A DNA stretch of 64,000 nt from Salipaludibacillus keqinensis (GCF_003226325.1 NZ_PDOD01000001.1:372001-436000); one strand, 5' to 3'; counted from the first letter of the stretch, positions 45,844-56,361 are shown. Notes: a model not told the origin generated them from the sequence alone. Program-made: numbers and translations.

Positions 45844-47571
45844 TTGTTAATGGAATTAACCATTCGCAATTTTGCGATCATAGACGAAGTTTCGGTCTCT
45901 TTTGAAGAGGGACTAACTGTGTTAACTGGCGAAACCGGAGCTGGAAAGTCGATTATCATTGATGCCATTGGACTGCTTATTGGTGGGCGGGGTTCTGTGG
46001 ACTATGTTAGACATGGAAGTAAACGAGCTGAAATTCAAGGGCTATTTTCGATAGACCCTAACATGTCAAAAGAGTTGATTCGCCTATTAGAAGATTTAGG
46101 CATCTCTTTAGATGAAGAAGAAACAATTGTTCTGAGAAGAGACATAACTACGCAAGGGAAAAGCATTTGCCGTGTTAATGAAAAGTTAACCACATTAGCC
46201 GTTTTACGTGAGGTAGGTCAATTGCTCGTGGATATACACGGTCAACATGAGCATCAAAAATTATTACAAACAGACAAACATTTGTTGTTTTTGGACAGGT
46301 TTGCGGAATCTTCCCTTTTAAAGACCAGAAACGAATACGATAAATTGTATCAGCAATTTTTAAAAAAACGCGAACAACTGATGCAATTAAGTGAAAGTGA
46401 GCAACAAATGGCCCAGCGTCTGGATCTTATTCAATACCAATTCAAAGAACTTGAAGAAGCTGAATTGCAGCCAAATGAAGATGAAGAATTGTATGAAGAA
46501 AGAAAAAAACTTGCGAATAGTGAAGGTCTTTATCGGACTGTACATGGGACATATGAATCACTATATGGAGATGGAAAAGGCTTAGAATGGGTTATGGCTG
46601 CCATGAATCAAATAGAAGAGGCGGCATCCATGGACCAAGATTTACATAAGCTTCAAGAAACCATTGCTAATTGTTATTACCTTCTAGAAGAGTCGTCTTT
46701 TTCTTTAAGGGATTATTACGAAAGCATTGAATTTGATCCAGAAAGGTTAAACACGATTGAAGCCCGTTTAAGTGAAATCAGTCAATTAAAGAGAAAATAT
46801 GGCGAATCAGTGAATGATATTTTAGAATATGCTTCTTCTATCCAAGAAGAAATGGATATGCTGAAAAATCGTGAACAAAGGCTTGTTCAGTGGGAACAAG
46901 AGTTAGAAGCTGTGGCTAATGATTTGTTTGTAGAAGCAAATCATTTAACAAAATTACGGAAAGATCAAGCAAAAAAATTAATTACGTCTATTCAAAAACA
47001 GTTAAATGATTTATATATGAAAGATACCGTATTTGATGTTGAATTTGATTCCAAGACAGTCTCAGATTTTTCCGCCAATCAACTAATGAAGACATCTCCA
47101 TTTCGTCGTTCAGGAATAGATCATGTATCCTTTATGGTGGCTACAAATAAAGGGGAACCATTAAAACCGTTAGCTAAAGTTGCCTCAGGTGGTGAAATTT
47201 CCCGGATGATCTTGGCCTTGAAATCTATTTTGGCTCGCCATGAAGGTGTGACATCGTTGATATTTGACGAAGTAGATACCGGTGTCAGTGGTCGTGTAGC
47301 CCAAGCGATTGCAGAAAAAATCCAACATATTTCTGTTGGCTCACAAGTATTATGCATTACTCATTTACCGCAAGTGGCTGCCATGGCAGATACTCACTTG
47401 TTTATTTCAAAAGATGAAAAAAAAGGAAGAACAAGAACGAAGGTTAGACCTTTAACAGTAGATGAGAAAGCCGAAGAAATTAGCCGAATGATTTCTGGAG
47501 TAGAAATTACTGATTTAACAAGGCAACATGCGACCGAATTATTAGAGCAAGCCCAACAAATGAAAAATTAA
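45844..47571 (+). CDS. recN: DNA repair protein RecN
   Basis: RecN is an SMC-like ATPase for double-strand break repair. The 575-residue product has Walker A TGETGAGKSIIIDAIG near residue 30, a central coiled coil (about residues 150-370), the signature ASGGEISRMILALKSIL and Walker B SLIFDEVDTGVSG. TTG 45844 is chosen because it gives MLMELTIRNFAIIDE, as in homologues, 6 nt after GGGGGTG. An ATG lies two codons further on. Confidence 0.95.
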   Translation: MLMELTIRNFAIIDEVSVSFEEGLTVLTGETGAGKSIIIDAIGLLIGGRGSVDYVRHGSKRAEIQGLFSIDPNMSKELIRLLEDLGISLDEEETIVLRRDITTQGKSICRVNEKLTTLAVLREVGQLLVDIHGQHEHQKLLQTDKHLLFLDRFAESSLLKTRNEYDKLYQQFLKKREQLMQLSESEQQMAQRLDLIQYQFKELEEAELQPNEDEELYEERKKLANSEGLYRTVHGTYESLYGDGKGLEWVMAAMNQIEEAASMDQDLHKLQETIANCYYLLEESSFSLRDYYESIEFDPERLNTIEARLSEISQLKRKYGESVNDILEYASSIQEEMDMLKNREQRLVQWEQELEAVANDLFVEANHLTKLRKDQAKKLITSIQKQLNDLYMKDTVFDVEFDSKTVSDFSANQLMKTSPFRRSGIDHVSFMVATNKGEPLKPLAKVASGGEISRMILALKSILARHEGVTSLIFDEVDTGVSGRVAQAIAEKIQHISVGSQVLCITHLPQVAAMADTHLFISKDEKKGRTRTKVRPLTVDEKAEEISRMISGVEITDLTRQHATELLEQAQQMKN

Positions 47572-47586
47572 TCGTCGTTTCTCTTG

Positions 47587-47617
47587 AAAAAACTAACCAA
47601 ATGAGGTTAGTTTTTTT
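47587..47617 (+). terminator. Terminator of recN
   Basis: AAAAAACTAACC and GGTTAGTTTTTTT form a stem around AAATGA. Confidence 0.92.
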
Positions 47618-47709
47618 CTTGAGTTAAGGTTATAAATGATCTGCTTCAAGGCAAAATTAGTATTACAGCCATGGTGGAGGTGAAGGTTAAACACGAGGAG
47701 AGTGAAATA

Positions 47710-48993
47710 GTGAGAGATAGACGCGTTCATAAAGCAATAGGATTACTACTCCTTGTTATTCTGTTCTCAGCTGCATTTTATCCACCTATACAAAAGTATT
47801 TCCAAATTCCTCATGAAATTGCAATATTTGAAGGGCAAACTTTTCAGTTCCCAGAAACTGTATCAGTTCTCAACTACGATGAATCGGCCGTTGAATTGGA
47901 TTCTGATACAGATTTGAACAACAACTTGACGGGAATAAATCAATCGAAAAGCTCTATTGTAATGGGTATAAAAGGATTTCCTATTCGAGCGGTTGATGTA
48001 ACCATTCATCCCGAACTAAAGGTAATCCCTGGGGGCCAATCAATAGGAGTGCGCGTTCAAACAGATGGAGTATTAGTAGTAGGTCATCATTTGATGGATA
48101 CAGGTGCAGGTAAAGTATCTCCCGGAGAAGTTTCGGATATTCAAGTTGGAGATATGATCGTTGAAATGAACGGAATTAACATTCGAGAAATGAGTGAAAT
48201 TCAGCCGCTAGTGCAAGAAGCAGGAGAGAATGAGACACCTATAAAAATTGAAATAAGACGTCGTGGAAAAACGTACCATAAAGAGTTAACCCCAGTGAAG
48301 GCTAAAAATGATCACCGATTTCATTTAGGGTTATATATACGTGATTCAGCCGCAGGAGTTGGTACTTTAACGTTTTATGAACCTCAATCAAGAAAATACG
48401 GAGCTTTAGGACATGTCATTTCTGATATGGAAACGAAAGAACCAATTGAGGTTGGCAATGGTGAAATCATTAAATCTGATGTCACCTCTATTGAAAAGGG
48501 ATTGACAGGAGAGCCAGGCGAAAAATTAGCTCGTTTTTCCAATGATCGAACAGTACTAGGAAATATTACGAAAAATACCGACTTTGGCATTTTTGGAAAA
48601 ATGAACAAAGGAATTGATGTAGATGAATCGATGGAGCCTATGGAAATTGGTTTGGCCCATCAAATAAAAGAAGGCCCTGCTGAAATTTTAACCGTTGTTG
48701 AAGGAGAAGAGGTCAAGCGGTTTGATATTGAAATTGTCAGTAGTACTCCACAGAAGTTTCCAGCAACAAAAGGAATGGTTATCAAGGTAACAGATGAAGA
48801 GTTACTTGATAAAACAGGAGGAATTGTTCAAGGGATGAGCGGAAGCCCTATTATTCAGAATGGTCGTCTTATCGGTGCGGTCACTCATGTGTTTGTTAAC
48901 GACCCATCATCAGGATATGGATGCCATATTGAATGGATGTTGCAAGATGCAGGTATAAATATAGAAAACGAAGAGTGGAAAAAAACCGGTTAA
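47710..48993 (+). CDS. spoIVB: SpoIVB peptidase
   Basis: SpoIVB is the forespore-secreted serine protease that triggers pro-sigma-K processing. The 427-residue product has an N-terminal membrane anchor (KAIGLLLLVILFSAAFYPP), a PDZ domain (about residues 100-190) and an S55 peptidase domain with His in GALGHVISD and Ser in QGMSGSPIIQNGRLIGAVTHVFV. GTG 47710 is chosen by homology and a GAGGAG site; the frame is open upstream to 47671. It directly precedes spo0A, as in all Bacillus. Confidence 0.94.
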   Translation: MRDRRVHKAIGLLLLVILFSAAFYPPIQKYFQIPHEIAIFEGQTFQFPETVSVLNYDESAVELDSDTDLNNNLTGINQSKSSIVMGIKGFPIRAVDVTIHPELKVIPGGQSIGVRVQTDGVLVVGHHLMDTGAGKVSPGEVSDIQVGDMIVEMNGINIREMSEIQPLVQEAGENETPIKIEIRRRGKTYHKELTPVKAKNDHRFHLGLYIRDSAAGVGTLTFYEPQSRKYGALGHVISDMETKEPIEVGNGEIIKSDVTSIEKGLTGEPGEKLARFSNDRTVLGNITKNTDFGIFGKMNKGIDVDESMEPMEIGLAHQIKEGPAEILTVVEGEEVKRFDIEIVSSTPQKFPATKGMVIKVTDEELLDKTGGIVQGMSGSPIIQNGRLIGAVTHVFVNDPSSGYGCHIEWMLQDAGINIENEEWKKTG

Positions 48994-49009
48994 TAAAACT
49001 TATGACGAT

Positions 49010-49038
49010 CAGCACCTGTGGAATTTTTACAGGTGCTG
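49010..49038 (+). terminator. Hairpin after spoIVB
   Basis: CAGCACCTGT (49010-49019) pairs exactly with ACAGGTGCTG (49029-49038). No T run follows, so strength as a terminator is doubtful. Confidence 0.45.
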
Positions 49039-49083
49039 AACTACGTATGTGCAAAGAACTTGTGTGAATGATAGTTATTTCTA

Positions 49084-49092
49084 TGCTATACT
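49084..49092 (+). promoter_or_regulatory. Extended -10 of a vegetative spo0A promoter
   Basis: TGC-TATACT is an extended -10 element. No good -35 is seen at normal spacing. It could be the sigma-A (Pv-like) promoter known for spo0A. Confidence 0.45.
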
Positions 49093-49104
49093 TATACATA
49101 AAGA

Positions 49105-49116
49105 TTATTCGACAAA
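49105..49116 (-). promoter_or_regulatory. Spo0A box upstream of spo0A
   Basis: TTATTCGACAAA is the exact reverse of the extended 0A box TTTGTCGAATAA. Weaker TCGAA-containing copies lie at 49148-49158 and 49237-49248. The placement fits autoregulation between two promoters. Confidence 0.7.
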
Positions 49117-49219
49117 TACACACGATCCCTGCATTATTAATCGAATGAAGTCGAATTAACGAGTATGAGTGAATAAACAAGAGGAAACATTAGATTATTT
49201 ATAAAAAATCCAAAAAATA

Positions 49220-49248
49220 GAAGGATTACAATAGGCTATGTCGAATAA
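49220..49248 (+). promoter_or_regulatory. Sigma-H promoter of spo0A
   Basis: GAAGGATTA (49220-49228) and GTCGAATAA (49240-49248) match the sigma-H consensus RnAGGAwww / RnnGAATww at every defined base, 11 bp apart. The -10 also contains TGTCGAATAA, a Spo0A-box core. Confidence 0.85.
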
Positions 49249-49293
49249 GAAGGTTAAGATAGTATTTAACATAACATTGGGGAGGAACGAAGC

Positions 49294-50085
49294 GTGGAAA
49301 AATTAAAAGTATGTGTAGCTGACGATAACCGAGAATTAGTTCATTTGTTAGAGGATTATATTCATTCTCAAGAAGATATGGAAGTGGTAGCTAAAGCCTA
49401 CAACGGTCAGGAATGTTTGAACGTAGTTGAAGAGGTACTGCCGGATGTATTGATACTAGATATTATTATGCCGCATTTAGATGGCTTAGCAGTCTTGGAA
49501 AAATTAAACGACATTCAGCTGGAAAAGCGTCCTAATATCATTATGCTAACTGCATTTGGTCAAGAAGATGTGACTAAAAAAGCTGTGGATTTAGGTGCGG
49601 CTTATTATGTGTTAAAACCGTTCGATATGGATACGCTCATGAATAAAATTAGGGATGTAGCAGGCCAAGGTGTTGCATATACTCGCCGACCAGCTATGTC
49701 AGCTGCTGAAATTAGACGGGAAAACAAGCCGATGAACCTTGATGCTAGTATTACTAGTATCATCCATGAAATTGGGGTTCCTGCTCATATTAAAGGTTAC
49801 ATGTACTTAAGGGAAGCAATTACTATGGTTTATAATGATATCGAGCTTCTAGGGTCGATTACTAAAGTGTTGTACCCAGATATTGCGAAGAAATTTAACA
49901 CGACTGCAAGCCGAGTGGAAAGAGCGATTCGTCATGCCATTGAAGTCGCATGGAGCAGAGGAAATATTGAATCCATCTCAAAAATGTTTGGATACACAGT
50001 CAACGTTTCAAAGGCTAAACCGACAAACTCAGAGTTTATTGCGATGGTCGCCGATAAATTACGAATAGAACATAAAGTAAGCTAA
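49294..50085 (+). CDS. spo0A: Master sporulation regulator Spo0A
   Basis: Spo0A is the phosphorelay response regulator that starts sporulation. The 263-residue product has a receiver domain (residues 1-125) with the acidic pair Asp10/Asp11, phospho-acceptor Asp56, a conserved Thr in MLTAFG and Lys in VLKPFD. The effector domain has the recognition helix region [24 protein letters not shown] and [20 protein letters not shown]. The start is GTG after GGGGAGG. Confidence 0.98.
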   Translation: MEKLKVCVADDNRELVHLLEDYIHSQEDMEVVAKAYNGQECLNVVEEVLPDVLILDIIMPHLDGLAVLEKLNDIQLEKRPNIIMLTAFGQEDVTKKAVDLGAAYYVLKPFDMDTLMNKIRDVAGQGVAYTRRPAMSAAEIRRENKPMNLDASITSIIHEIGVPAHIKGYMYLREAITMVYNDIELLGSITKVLYPDIAKKFNTTASRVERAIRHAIEVAWSRGNIESISKMFGYTVNVSKAKPTNSEFIAMVADKLRIEHKVS

Positions 50086-50087
50086 AT

Positions 50088-50134
50088 AAAAAGAACCTGA
50101 CTTGATGAACGTGCTCAAAGTCAGGTTCTTTTTT
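50088..50134 (+). terminator. Terminator of spo0A
   Basis: AAAAAGAACCTGACTT and AAGTCAGGTTCTTTTTT pair around a loop of about 14 nt. Confidence 0.92.
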
Positions 50135-50219
50135 AAAAGATAAAATATAAAAGGTGATTGTGGTTTTCTCAGAATGGGGGGATTTATTACATCGTTCAGA
50201 CACCGTAGGTCAATATATC

Positions 50220-50266
50220 AAAAAAAGGATTGTCCTTGAATACTCTTTTCAAGTCCAATCTTTTTT
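50220..50266. terminator. Second hairpin between spo0A and yqzF
   Basis: AAAAAAGGATTG-TC-CTTGAA can pair with TTCAAG-TC-CAATCTTTTTT, with a small internal loop. T runs on both strands suggest a bidirectional terminator serving yqzF. Confidence 0.7.
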
Positions 50267-50332
50267 ATGGTTCTCTGTCTAACAAATAGTTGAGGGGGCT
50301 CCAAACAATGATAGCTTTTTAAGCTTTACAAT

Positions 50333-50572
50333 TTATTTTTGAAAGCGAGGGGCCACTTTATTGTTTTTACGATCCCGGTGCAAAATAAATCCTCCAACAA
50401 ACCATACGCCGACGACAAGACAAATAATCCCAGCAAGAAATTGAAAATAGTGTGAACCGTAAGGCCAATTTAATATTTGAAATAGCGTGTCTCTCATCAA
50501 CTTAATTCCATATCCCGCAATAAATACAGGGATAAGTAAAATGACTAGAGCGATGAAACGTTGAACAGTCAT
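50333..50572 (-). CDS. yqzF: DUF2627 family membrane protein YqzF
   Basis: The 79-residue product has two membrane helices (about residues 5-22 and 43-64) joined by MRDTLFQILNWPYGSHYFQ, the conserved block of DUF2627. It ends with a basic tail. The ATG follows AGAGAGGAATGG on the minus strand. It occupies the usual place between spo0A and bkdR. The function is unknown. Confidence 0.82.
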   Translation of the reverse strand: MTVQRFIALVILLIPVFIAGYGIKLMRDTLFQILNWPYGSHYFQFLAGIICLVVGVWFVGGFILHRDRKNNKVAPRFQK

Positions 50573-50739
50573 ACTTCCATTCCTCTCTCGTTAATCTGCA
50601 ACCCTATTCTATACTATATGAAATATGAAGTCGAGGTAGAGATTTTGTGAACTCTTTTGAATCCTTGAAAAAAAGTGTATAGTAAAACTAGAAGTGTGAA
50701 AAAAATTGCATGTTTTTTTAATGTATAGGGGGTTGTCCA

Positions 50740-52800
50740 TTGAAGAGAGTAATCATTATCGGGGCAGGTGAAGGCGGTTCTGCTTTATTAGAGGTTCTTT
50801 CAGAAACCGACCAGCTAGAGGTATTGGGAGTAGTAGACAAAGATCCTAATAGTGTGGGGAAATTGAAATGTATCGAATTAAATATTCCCTTATATAAAGA
50901 CTGGCATACGGCGGTCAATAAGTTGGCTCCTATAGATGTCATTATTGAAGTTACTGGAGATCAACAGGTCTACGATGATTTAAGACACTATTTAAAAAAC
51001 GATCCTATCACTGTCATTCCTAGTTCAATTGCTTCTATCATGTTTTATTTGATGGAAGAGAAAGAAATTCTAATTGAGGAAGTAAAAAACCATAACGATA
51101 AAATGAATAATATTTTAAACTCTACTCATGATGGAATGATAGCTATCGATGGAGATGAGAAAATTACCCTAATTAATAAGAGGGCGGAAGAAATGACCTC
51201 TCTTTCCGCCAAAGACGTGATTGGCCAAAAGATCAGGGATGTCATGGCTACGAGTAAATTACCGAGAGTGTTACGAACAAAAACGATTGAACGGAATCGA
51301 AAGCAGACCCTATCCTCCAACCGGGCGATCATAACAACCCGCGTTCCGATGTTTAGCAATGGTCAGCTTATTGGTGCATTGGGAGTTTTCAGGGATATCA
51401 CTGAAATTGTTAAGATGGCAGAGGAAGTAACCAACTTAAAAAGTATTCAAACGATGTTAGAAGCAATCATCTATTCATCAGATGATGCCATATCTGTCGT
51501 AGATGAGAAGGGGATAGGGTTATTAATTAATCCAGCTTATACAAGAATTACGGGATTAACGGAAGATCAAGTGATCGGTAAGCCAGCCACGACAGATATT
51601 TCTGAAGGCGAGAGTATGCATATGCAAGTACTCCAGACTAAGAGAGCTGTGCGAGGAGCTAAAATGAAAGTAGGCCCCTATCGGAAGGACGTTATTGTGA
51701 ATGTGGCTCCGGTCATTGTTGATGATACGTTGAAGGGGAGCGTTGGCGTCATTCACGATATGTCTGAGATGGAAGAGTTGACGCATGAATTAGAACGAGC
51801 GAAACAAATCATCCGGACCCTAGAAGCCAAATATCATTTTGAAGATATTATCGGTGGATCTACAGAATTAACGTTCGCTATTCAACAAGCTAAAGTTGCT
51901 GCAGGGACGCCCGCCTCTATTTTCCTTAGAGGAGAATCAGGTACTGGAAAAGAACTTTTTGCTCACGCTATACATAATGAAAGCAACCGAAAGTACAATA
52001 AGTTTATTCGAGTAAATTGTGCGGCGATTTCAGAGACCTTGTTAGAAAGTGAACTATTTGGCTACGAAGAAGGGGCCTTTTCTGGAGCGAAACGAGGTGG
52101 AAAGAAAGGATTTTTTGAAGAAGCGAATAACGGTAGTATTTTCTTAGATGAAATTGGTGAACTATCACCCAATATGCAGGCGAAACTCCTGAGAGTGTTG
52201 CAAGAACATGAGATTGTCCGAGTAGGGGGAGCGAAACCTGTAGAGATAGATGTTAGAGTCATTGCAGCCACGAATGTGGATATGGAGAATAGAATAGCTG
52301 AAAAAGAATTCCGGTCTGACCTTTATTACCGATTGAATCGAATGCCTATCTACATACCTTCTTTGCGTGAAAGAAAGGAAGACCTATTAGATTTATCGCT
52401 ACATCTTATTAGTAAATTAAATCAAGACTATGGACGAAATGTTGAAGGTGTCGCTAATGACGCGTTATCCAAACTTGTGAAATATGATTGGCCAGGAAAC
52501 GTTAGAGAGCTTGAAAACATTTTAGGTCGAGCGATGATACATATGAATTACACTGATAAAGTAATCAAGACCACCCACCTTCCATTATTGTCAGATAAAG
52601 AGGTAGCTAATAAAACCGTTTTGCCACAAACTGAGCATCAGCTAACAGAAAAAACGTTACAAGAAATGATGGAAGATCAAGAAAAGAAAATATTAACTCA
52701 AGCCTTAGAGCAAAATAAAGGCAATAAAACGAAAACGGCTCAAATGCTAAGTGTTTCTGTTAGAAATCTATACTACAAACTTGATAAGTACGGACTTTAA
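50740..52800 (+). CDS. bkdR: Sigma-54-dependent activator BkdR
   Basis: BkdR activates the branched-chain keto acid operon with sigma-L. The 686-residue product begins with a Rossmann-like domain ([17 protein letters not shown], about residues 1-110), then two PAS domains (about 120-230 and 240-350). An AAA+ domain follows with Walker [16 protein letters not shown] and Walker [13 protein letters not shown] Fis-type helix-turn-helix ends the protein ([23 protein letters not shown]). The sigma-54 contact loop reads GAFSGA instead of the usual GAFTGA. The start is TTG, 6 nt after AGGGGGT. Confidence 0.93.
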   Translation: MKRVIIIGAGEGGSALLEVLSETDQLEVLGVVDKDPNSVGKLKCIELNIPLYKDWHTAVNKLAPIDVIIEVTGDQQVYDDLRHYLKNDPITVIPSSIASIMFYLMEEKEILIEEVKNHNDKMNNILNSTHDGMIAIDGDEKITLINKRAEEMTSLSAKDVIGQKIRDVMATSKLPRVLRTKTIERNRKQTLSSNRAIITTRVPMFSNGQLIGALGVFRDITEIVKMAEEVTNLKSIQTMLEAIIYSSDDAISVVDEKGIGLLINPAYTRITGLTEDQVIGKPATTDISEGESMHMQVLQTKRAVRGAKMKVGPYRKDVIVNVAPVIVDDTLKGSVGVIHDMSEMEELTHELERAKQIIRTLEAKYHFEDIIGGSTELTFAIQQAKVAAGTPASIFLRGESGTGKELFAHAIHNESNRKYNKFIRVNCAAISETLLESELFGYEEGAFSGAKRGGKKGFFEEANNGSIFLDEIGELSPNMQAKLLRVLQEHEIVRVGGAKPVEIDVRVIAATNVDMENRIAEKEFRSDLYYRLNRMPIYIPSLRERKEDLLDLSLHLISKLNQDYGRNVEGVANDALSKLVKYDWPGNVRELENILGRAMIHMNYTDKVIKTTHLPLLSDKEVANKTVLPQTEHQLTEKTLQEMMEDQEKKILTQALEQNKGNKTKTAQMLSVSVRNLYYKLDKYGL

Positions 52801-52908
52801 GAGCTAGGCCTTATTAGAGTTTATTCTTCCATCTTTCTAACTTTTCAACTTTGGTTAAGAAAGAAGGGCCAGTTAATTTTTGAAGTACAGACAAATACCA
52901 GAATAAAA

Positions 52909-52935
52909 TTGCATGCAAAATATTGCGCGATATGA
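52909..52935. promoter_or_regulatory. Candidate BkdR upstream activating sites
   Basis: Two adjacent palindromes, TTGCATGCAA (52909-52918) and the near-perfect ATATTGCGCGATAT just after it, lie 70-90 bp upstream of the sigma-54 promoter. That is a normal place for enhancer-binding protein sites. No known BkdR consensus was compared. Confidence 0.35.
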
Positions 52936-52998
52936 AGTTTTTTGCAGACTCATACAAATGATATCCCTTTGATGGAAGCGTTATCGGAAATAAAAAAG

Positions 52999-53016
52999 TT
53001 GGCATGTTTATTGCAT
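52999..53016 (+). promoter_or_regulatory. Sigma-54 (-24/-12) promoter of the bkd operon
   Basis: TTGGCAT (52999-53005) and TTGCAT (53011-53016) match the consensus TTGGCAC-N5-TTGCA, with the invariant GG and GC elements correctly spaced. It lies 48 bp before ptb and just downstream of bkdR. Confidence 0.9.
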
Positions 53017-53063
53017 CTATTTTAACGTGAGACCCACTGTGGAACTAGGAAAGGTGGAACAGC

Positions 53064-53969
53064 ATGAATCTAGATACTCTGTTAGAGAAAATCCAACAAC
53101 AACGAGAACAACAAACGATTGCGATTGCTCACGCTACCGATCCTTCAGTGTTTAAATCGGCAGAAAAAGCGCTGCAACAAAATTTAGCATCTTTTATTTT
53201 CATTGGACCAGAAGCTGCCATGATCGAAGCGAAACAAAAAGCTTCATTTTCTTTTGATCTGGACAACCGCGTAGATTGGTTTTATACATTAAATGAAGTA
53301 GACTCCGCTCGTCTGGCTGTAAAGCTAGTTAAAGATGGGAAGGCAGAAGTATTAATGAAAGGGATGATTGAAACTTCTTCTCTCTTAAAAGCTGTTTTGA
53401 ATAAAGAATATGGCTTAAGAACTGGCAACATTCTTTCTCATTTAGCAGGTTTTTCTTTCCCAGGGCGCTCTTCTTTATTATTTGTAACTGATGCAGCTAT
53501 GAATATTTCACCGGAACTAAAAGAAAAGGTGCAAATTATCGAGAACGCCGCTAAAGCAGTTCAAAAAATGGGAATAACACTTCCAAAAGTAGCGGTACTT
53601 GCCGCAGTTGAAACCGTGAATCCGGCGATGCAAGCAACCTTGGATGCAGCTGTATTGACTCAAATGAATCGAAGAAACCAATTATCTCACTGCGAAGTGG
53701 ATGGTCCGTTAGGTTTTGATAATGCAATATCCATAGAAGCAGCAGATCAAAAAGGTATCAAATCAAATGTGGCGGGTCATGCTGACATTCTTATGGTACC
53801 GGCTATTGAAACCGGGAATGTTCTTTACAAATCATTAACTTATTTTGGTCAAGCGACGGTTGGGGGTATGATCGTAGGGGCAAAGGCACCGATAGTCTTA
53901 ACTTCACGTTCAGATTCAGTTGAAAGTAAGTTATTCTCGATGGCGATGGCTTTAAGTTCAACTAAATAA
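53064..53969 (+). CDS. ptb: Phosphate butyryl/branched-chain acyltransferase
   Basis: The enzyme converts branched-chain acyl-CoA to acyl phosphate. The 301-residue product belongs to the PTA_PTB family, with MKGMIETSSLLKAVLNKEYGLR, VDGPLGFDNAIS and PAIETGNVLYKSLTYFGQATVGGMIVGAKAP. With Buk it yields ATP from branched-chain acyl-CoA. It is the first gene of the sigma-54 operon. Confidence 0.93.
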   Translation: MNLDTLLEKIQQQREQQTIAIAHATDPSVFKSAEKALQQNLASFIFIGPEAAMIEAKQKASFSFDLDNRVDWFYTLNEVDSARLAVKLVKDGKAEVLMKGMIETSSLLKAVLNKEYGLRTGNILSHLAGFSFPGRSSLLFVTDAAMNISPELKEKVQIIENAAKAVQKMGITLPKVAVLAAVETVNPAMQATLDAAVLTQMNRRNQLSHCEVDGPLGFDNAISIEAADQKGIKSNVAGHADILMVPAIETGNVLYKSLTYFGQATVGGMIVGAKAPIVLTSRSDSVESKLFSMAMALSSTK

Positions 53970-54009
53970 TGAATATAGATGATTACAAAAACATTAGGGG
54001 GAATGCGAG

Positions 54010-55110
54010 ATGGAATTATTCAAGTATATGGAAATGTATGATTATGAGCAAACGGTAGTTTGTCAAGACAAAGAGTCAGGTCTAAAAGCGATCATTGCGA
54101 TTCATGATACAACACTAGGTCCTGCTTTAGGTGGAACAAGAATGTGGACGTATGATACAGAAGAAGCAGCTTTTGAAGATGCCTTACGTTTGGCGAAAGG
54201 GATGACTTATAAAAATGCTGCCGCAGGATTGAACTTAGGTGGAGGAAAAACCGTTATTATTGGTGATCCTCGTAAAGATAAAAACGAAGCAATGTTCAGA
54301 GCGTTTGGAAGATTTATTCAAGGACTGAATGGTCGCTATATTACAGCTGAAGATGTTGGAACAACAGTTGAAGATATGGATTTAGTTTATTCTGAAACAG
54401 AGTTTGTTACGGGGATTTCGCCAGCATTTGGTTCTTCAGGAAACCCTTCTCCTGTTACAGCTTATGGAGTTTATGTAGGTATGAAGGCCGCAGCTAAAGA
54501 AGCATTTGGTGATGATTCTCTAGCTGGAAAAACTGTTGCGGTGCAAGGCATTGGGAATGTGGCCTATCAAATGTGTCGTCATCTTCATGAAGAAGGAGCA
54601 AAGTTAATTGTGACAGATATTAATAAAGATACAGTCCGAAGAGCGGTTGAAGAATTTGGGGCAAAAGCAGTAGACATTAATGATATCTATTCTGTTGAAT
54701 GTGACATCTTTTCTCCATGTGCTTTAGGGGCCATTATTAATGATGAGACAATTCCGCAATTGAAAGCGAAAGTGATTGCTGGTGCTGCGAATAACCAATT
54801 AAAAGAAACAACACACGGAGATATTATTCAAGAGAAGGAAATCGTTTATGCACCTGATTACGTAATAAATTCAGGTGGAGTTATCAACGTAGCTGATGAA
54901 CTCATTGGTTATAACCGAGATCGTGCTATGAAAAAAGTAGAAACGATTTACGATAGCATTTCTAAAATATTTGAAATTTCAAAGAGAGATCAAATCCCTA
55001 CGTATGTTGCTGCTAATAGGATGGCTGAAGAAAGAATTGCCACAATGAGAAAATCAAGAAGACAATTTTTATCAAATGGAATGAATATTTTAAGTCGTGG
55101 AAGATCTTAA
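54010..55110 (+). CDS. bcd: Branched-chain amino acid (leucine) dehydrogenase
   Basis: The enzyme deaminates Leu, Val and Ile to 2-keto acids with NAD. The 366-residue product has the glycine-rich GGGKTV near the catalytic lysine in [20 protein letters not shown], and the Rossmann motif [17 protein letters not shown]. It supplies keto acids to the dehydrogenase complex encoded downstream. A hairpin (about 55129-55184) lies in the 115-bp gap before buk. Confidence 0.95.
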   Translation: MELFKYMEMYDYEQTVVCQDKESGLKAIIAIHDTTLGPALGGTRMWTYDTEEAAFEDALRLAKGMTYKNAAAGLNLGGGKTVIIGDPRKDKNEAMFRAFGRFIQGLNGRYITAEDVGTTVEDMDLVYSETEFVTGISPAFGSSGNPSPVTAYGVYVGMKAAAKEAFGDDSLAGKTVAVQGIGNVAYQMCRHLHEEGAKLIVTDINKDTVRRAVEEFGAKAVDINDIYSVECDIFSPCALGAIINDETIPQLKAKVIAGAANNQLKETTHGDIIQEKEIVYAPDYVINSGGVINVADELIGYNRDRAMKKVETIYDSISKIFEISKRDQIPTYVAANRMAEERIATMRKSRRQFLSNGMNILSRGRS

Positions 55111-55225
55111 CCAGTGGATTAATATCCAGGTCCCTTTATCTATTACTTAAGCTTTAGAGAGCGGATTTGGCAGAAAAGGGGACCAACTTTAGTTAAGTGA
55201 TTTCCTTTAATTTGGAGGGAATAAA

Positions 55226-56326
55226 GTGGAACACCAAGTATTTCGAATTTTATCAATTAACCCTGGATCAACCTCAACTAAAATTGGGGTATTCGATAAT
55301 GAGCGTGAAGTCTTAGAGCAAACGATTCGACATGATCGTGAGACGATTAGCAAGTTTGATTCAATTATAGATCAATATGTTTTCCGTAAAGAAATGATTC
55401 TAAAGACGTTGGATGAAAGCGGAATTAATTTGTCTAAGTTATCTGCTGTTGTAGGGAGAGGTGGTTTGCTAAGACCTATTGAAGGTGGTACCTACAAAGT
55501 AAACGATCAAATGTTGGAAGATTTACGCACTGGTTATTCTGGTCAGCATGCTTCTAATTTAGGTGGAATTATTGCTAATGAAATTGCAGGTCAATTAAAC
55601 ATAGATGCTTACATTGTTGATCCTGTTGTGGTAGATGAGTTAGACCCAATTGCAAAGATTTCAGGCTTTGCGGATTTTGAAAGAAAAAGTATCTTTCATG
55701 CGTTAAATCAAAAAGCAGTGGCTAGAAAGGTTTCGGTTGAGTTAGGCAAACCTTACGAGCAGTTAAAGCTTATCGTCGTTCATATGGGTGGAGGTGTGAC
55801 CGTTGGCGCCCATAAAAATGGGAAAGTTATTGACGTGAATAATGGTCTTCACGGAGAAGGACCTTTTTCACCTGAACGAGCCGGAACTGTTCCTGCTGGT
55901 GATCTTGTATCCATGTGCTTTTCAGGTGAACATTACGCTAGTGATATTATGAAAAAGATTGTCGGTCAAGGCGGGCTAGTTGGATATTTAGGAACGAATG
56001 ATGCGGTTGAAGTTGAGAATCGAATTTCTAAAGGTGATGACCAAGCAGAACTAGTATATGAAGCGATGGCTTATCAAATTGCTAAAGAAATTGGCAGCAA
56101 TGCTGCTGTATTAGCAGGTGAGATTGACGCGATTGTTTTAACAGGCGGTTTAGCTTACGGAAAAGAATTTGTTAATAAAATCGTTTCTCGTGTAAAATGG
56201 ATATCAAAAGTAATTATTAAACCTGGTGAAAATGAAATGCAGGCTTTATCTGAAGGAGCTTTACGTGTATTACGGGGAGAAGAAAAAGCGAAGTTGTATC
56301 ATGTAAATGAGATGGCTAATAGCTAA
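55226..56326 (+). CDS. buk: Butyrate/branched-chain fatty acid kinase
   Basis: Buk forms ATP from acyl phosphate made by Ptb. The 366-residue acetokinase-family protein begins with [14 protein letters not shown] and has [42 protein letters not shown] and [13 protein letters not shown]. The start is GTG after GGAGGG. Confidence 0.95.
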   Translation: MEHQVFRILSINPGSTSTKIGVFDNEREVLEQTIRHDRETISKFDSIIDQYVFRKEMILKTLDESGINLSKLSAVVGRGGLLRPIEGGTYKVNDQMLEDLRTGYSGQHASNLGGIIANEIAGQLNIDAYIVDPVVVDELDPIAKISGFADFERKSIFHALNQKAVARKVSVELGKPYEQLKLIVVHMGGGVTVGAHKNGKVIDVNNGLHGEGPFSPERAGTVPAGDLVSMCFSGEHYASDIMKKIVGQGGLVGYLGTNDAVEVENRISKGDDQAELVYEAMAYQIAKEIGSNAAVLAGEIDAIVLTGGLAYGKEFVNKIVSRVKWISKVIIKPGENEMQALSEGALRVLRGEEKAKLYHVNEMANS

Positions 56327-56361
56327 CGAATTACGGATACAAGCAGACAGGAGGGTGTTTT

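Noticed and set aside
50160-50281. A 40-codon plus-strand frame after spo0A beginning with GTG
   Set aside because: The ribosome site is only about one base from the start and the frame runs through a terminator hairpin.
52814-53005. A 63-codon minus-strand frame between bkdR and ptb
   Set aside because: It has no ribosome site and its start overlaps the sigma-54 promoter. The region is better explained as the bkd control region.
55129-55184. Hairpin between bcd and buk as a T-box or riboswitch
   Set aside because: The arms GGTCCCTTT and AAAGGGGACC pair imperfectly and no T-box or aptamer motif is visible. At most it is a processing site.
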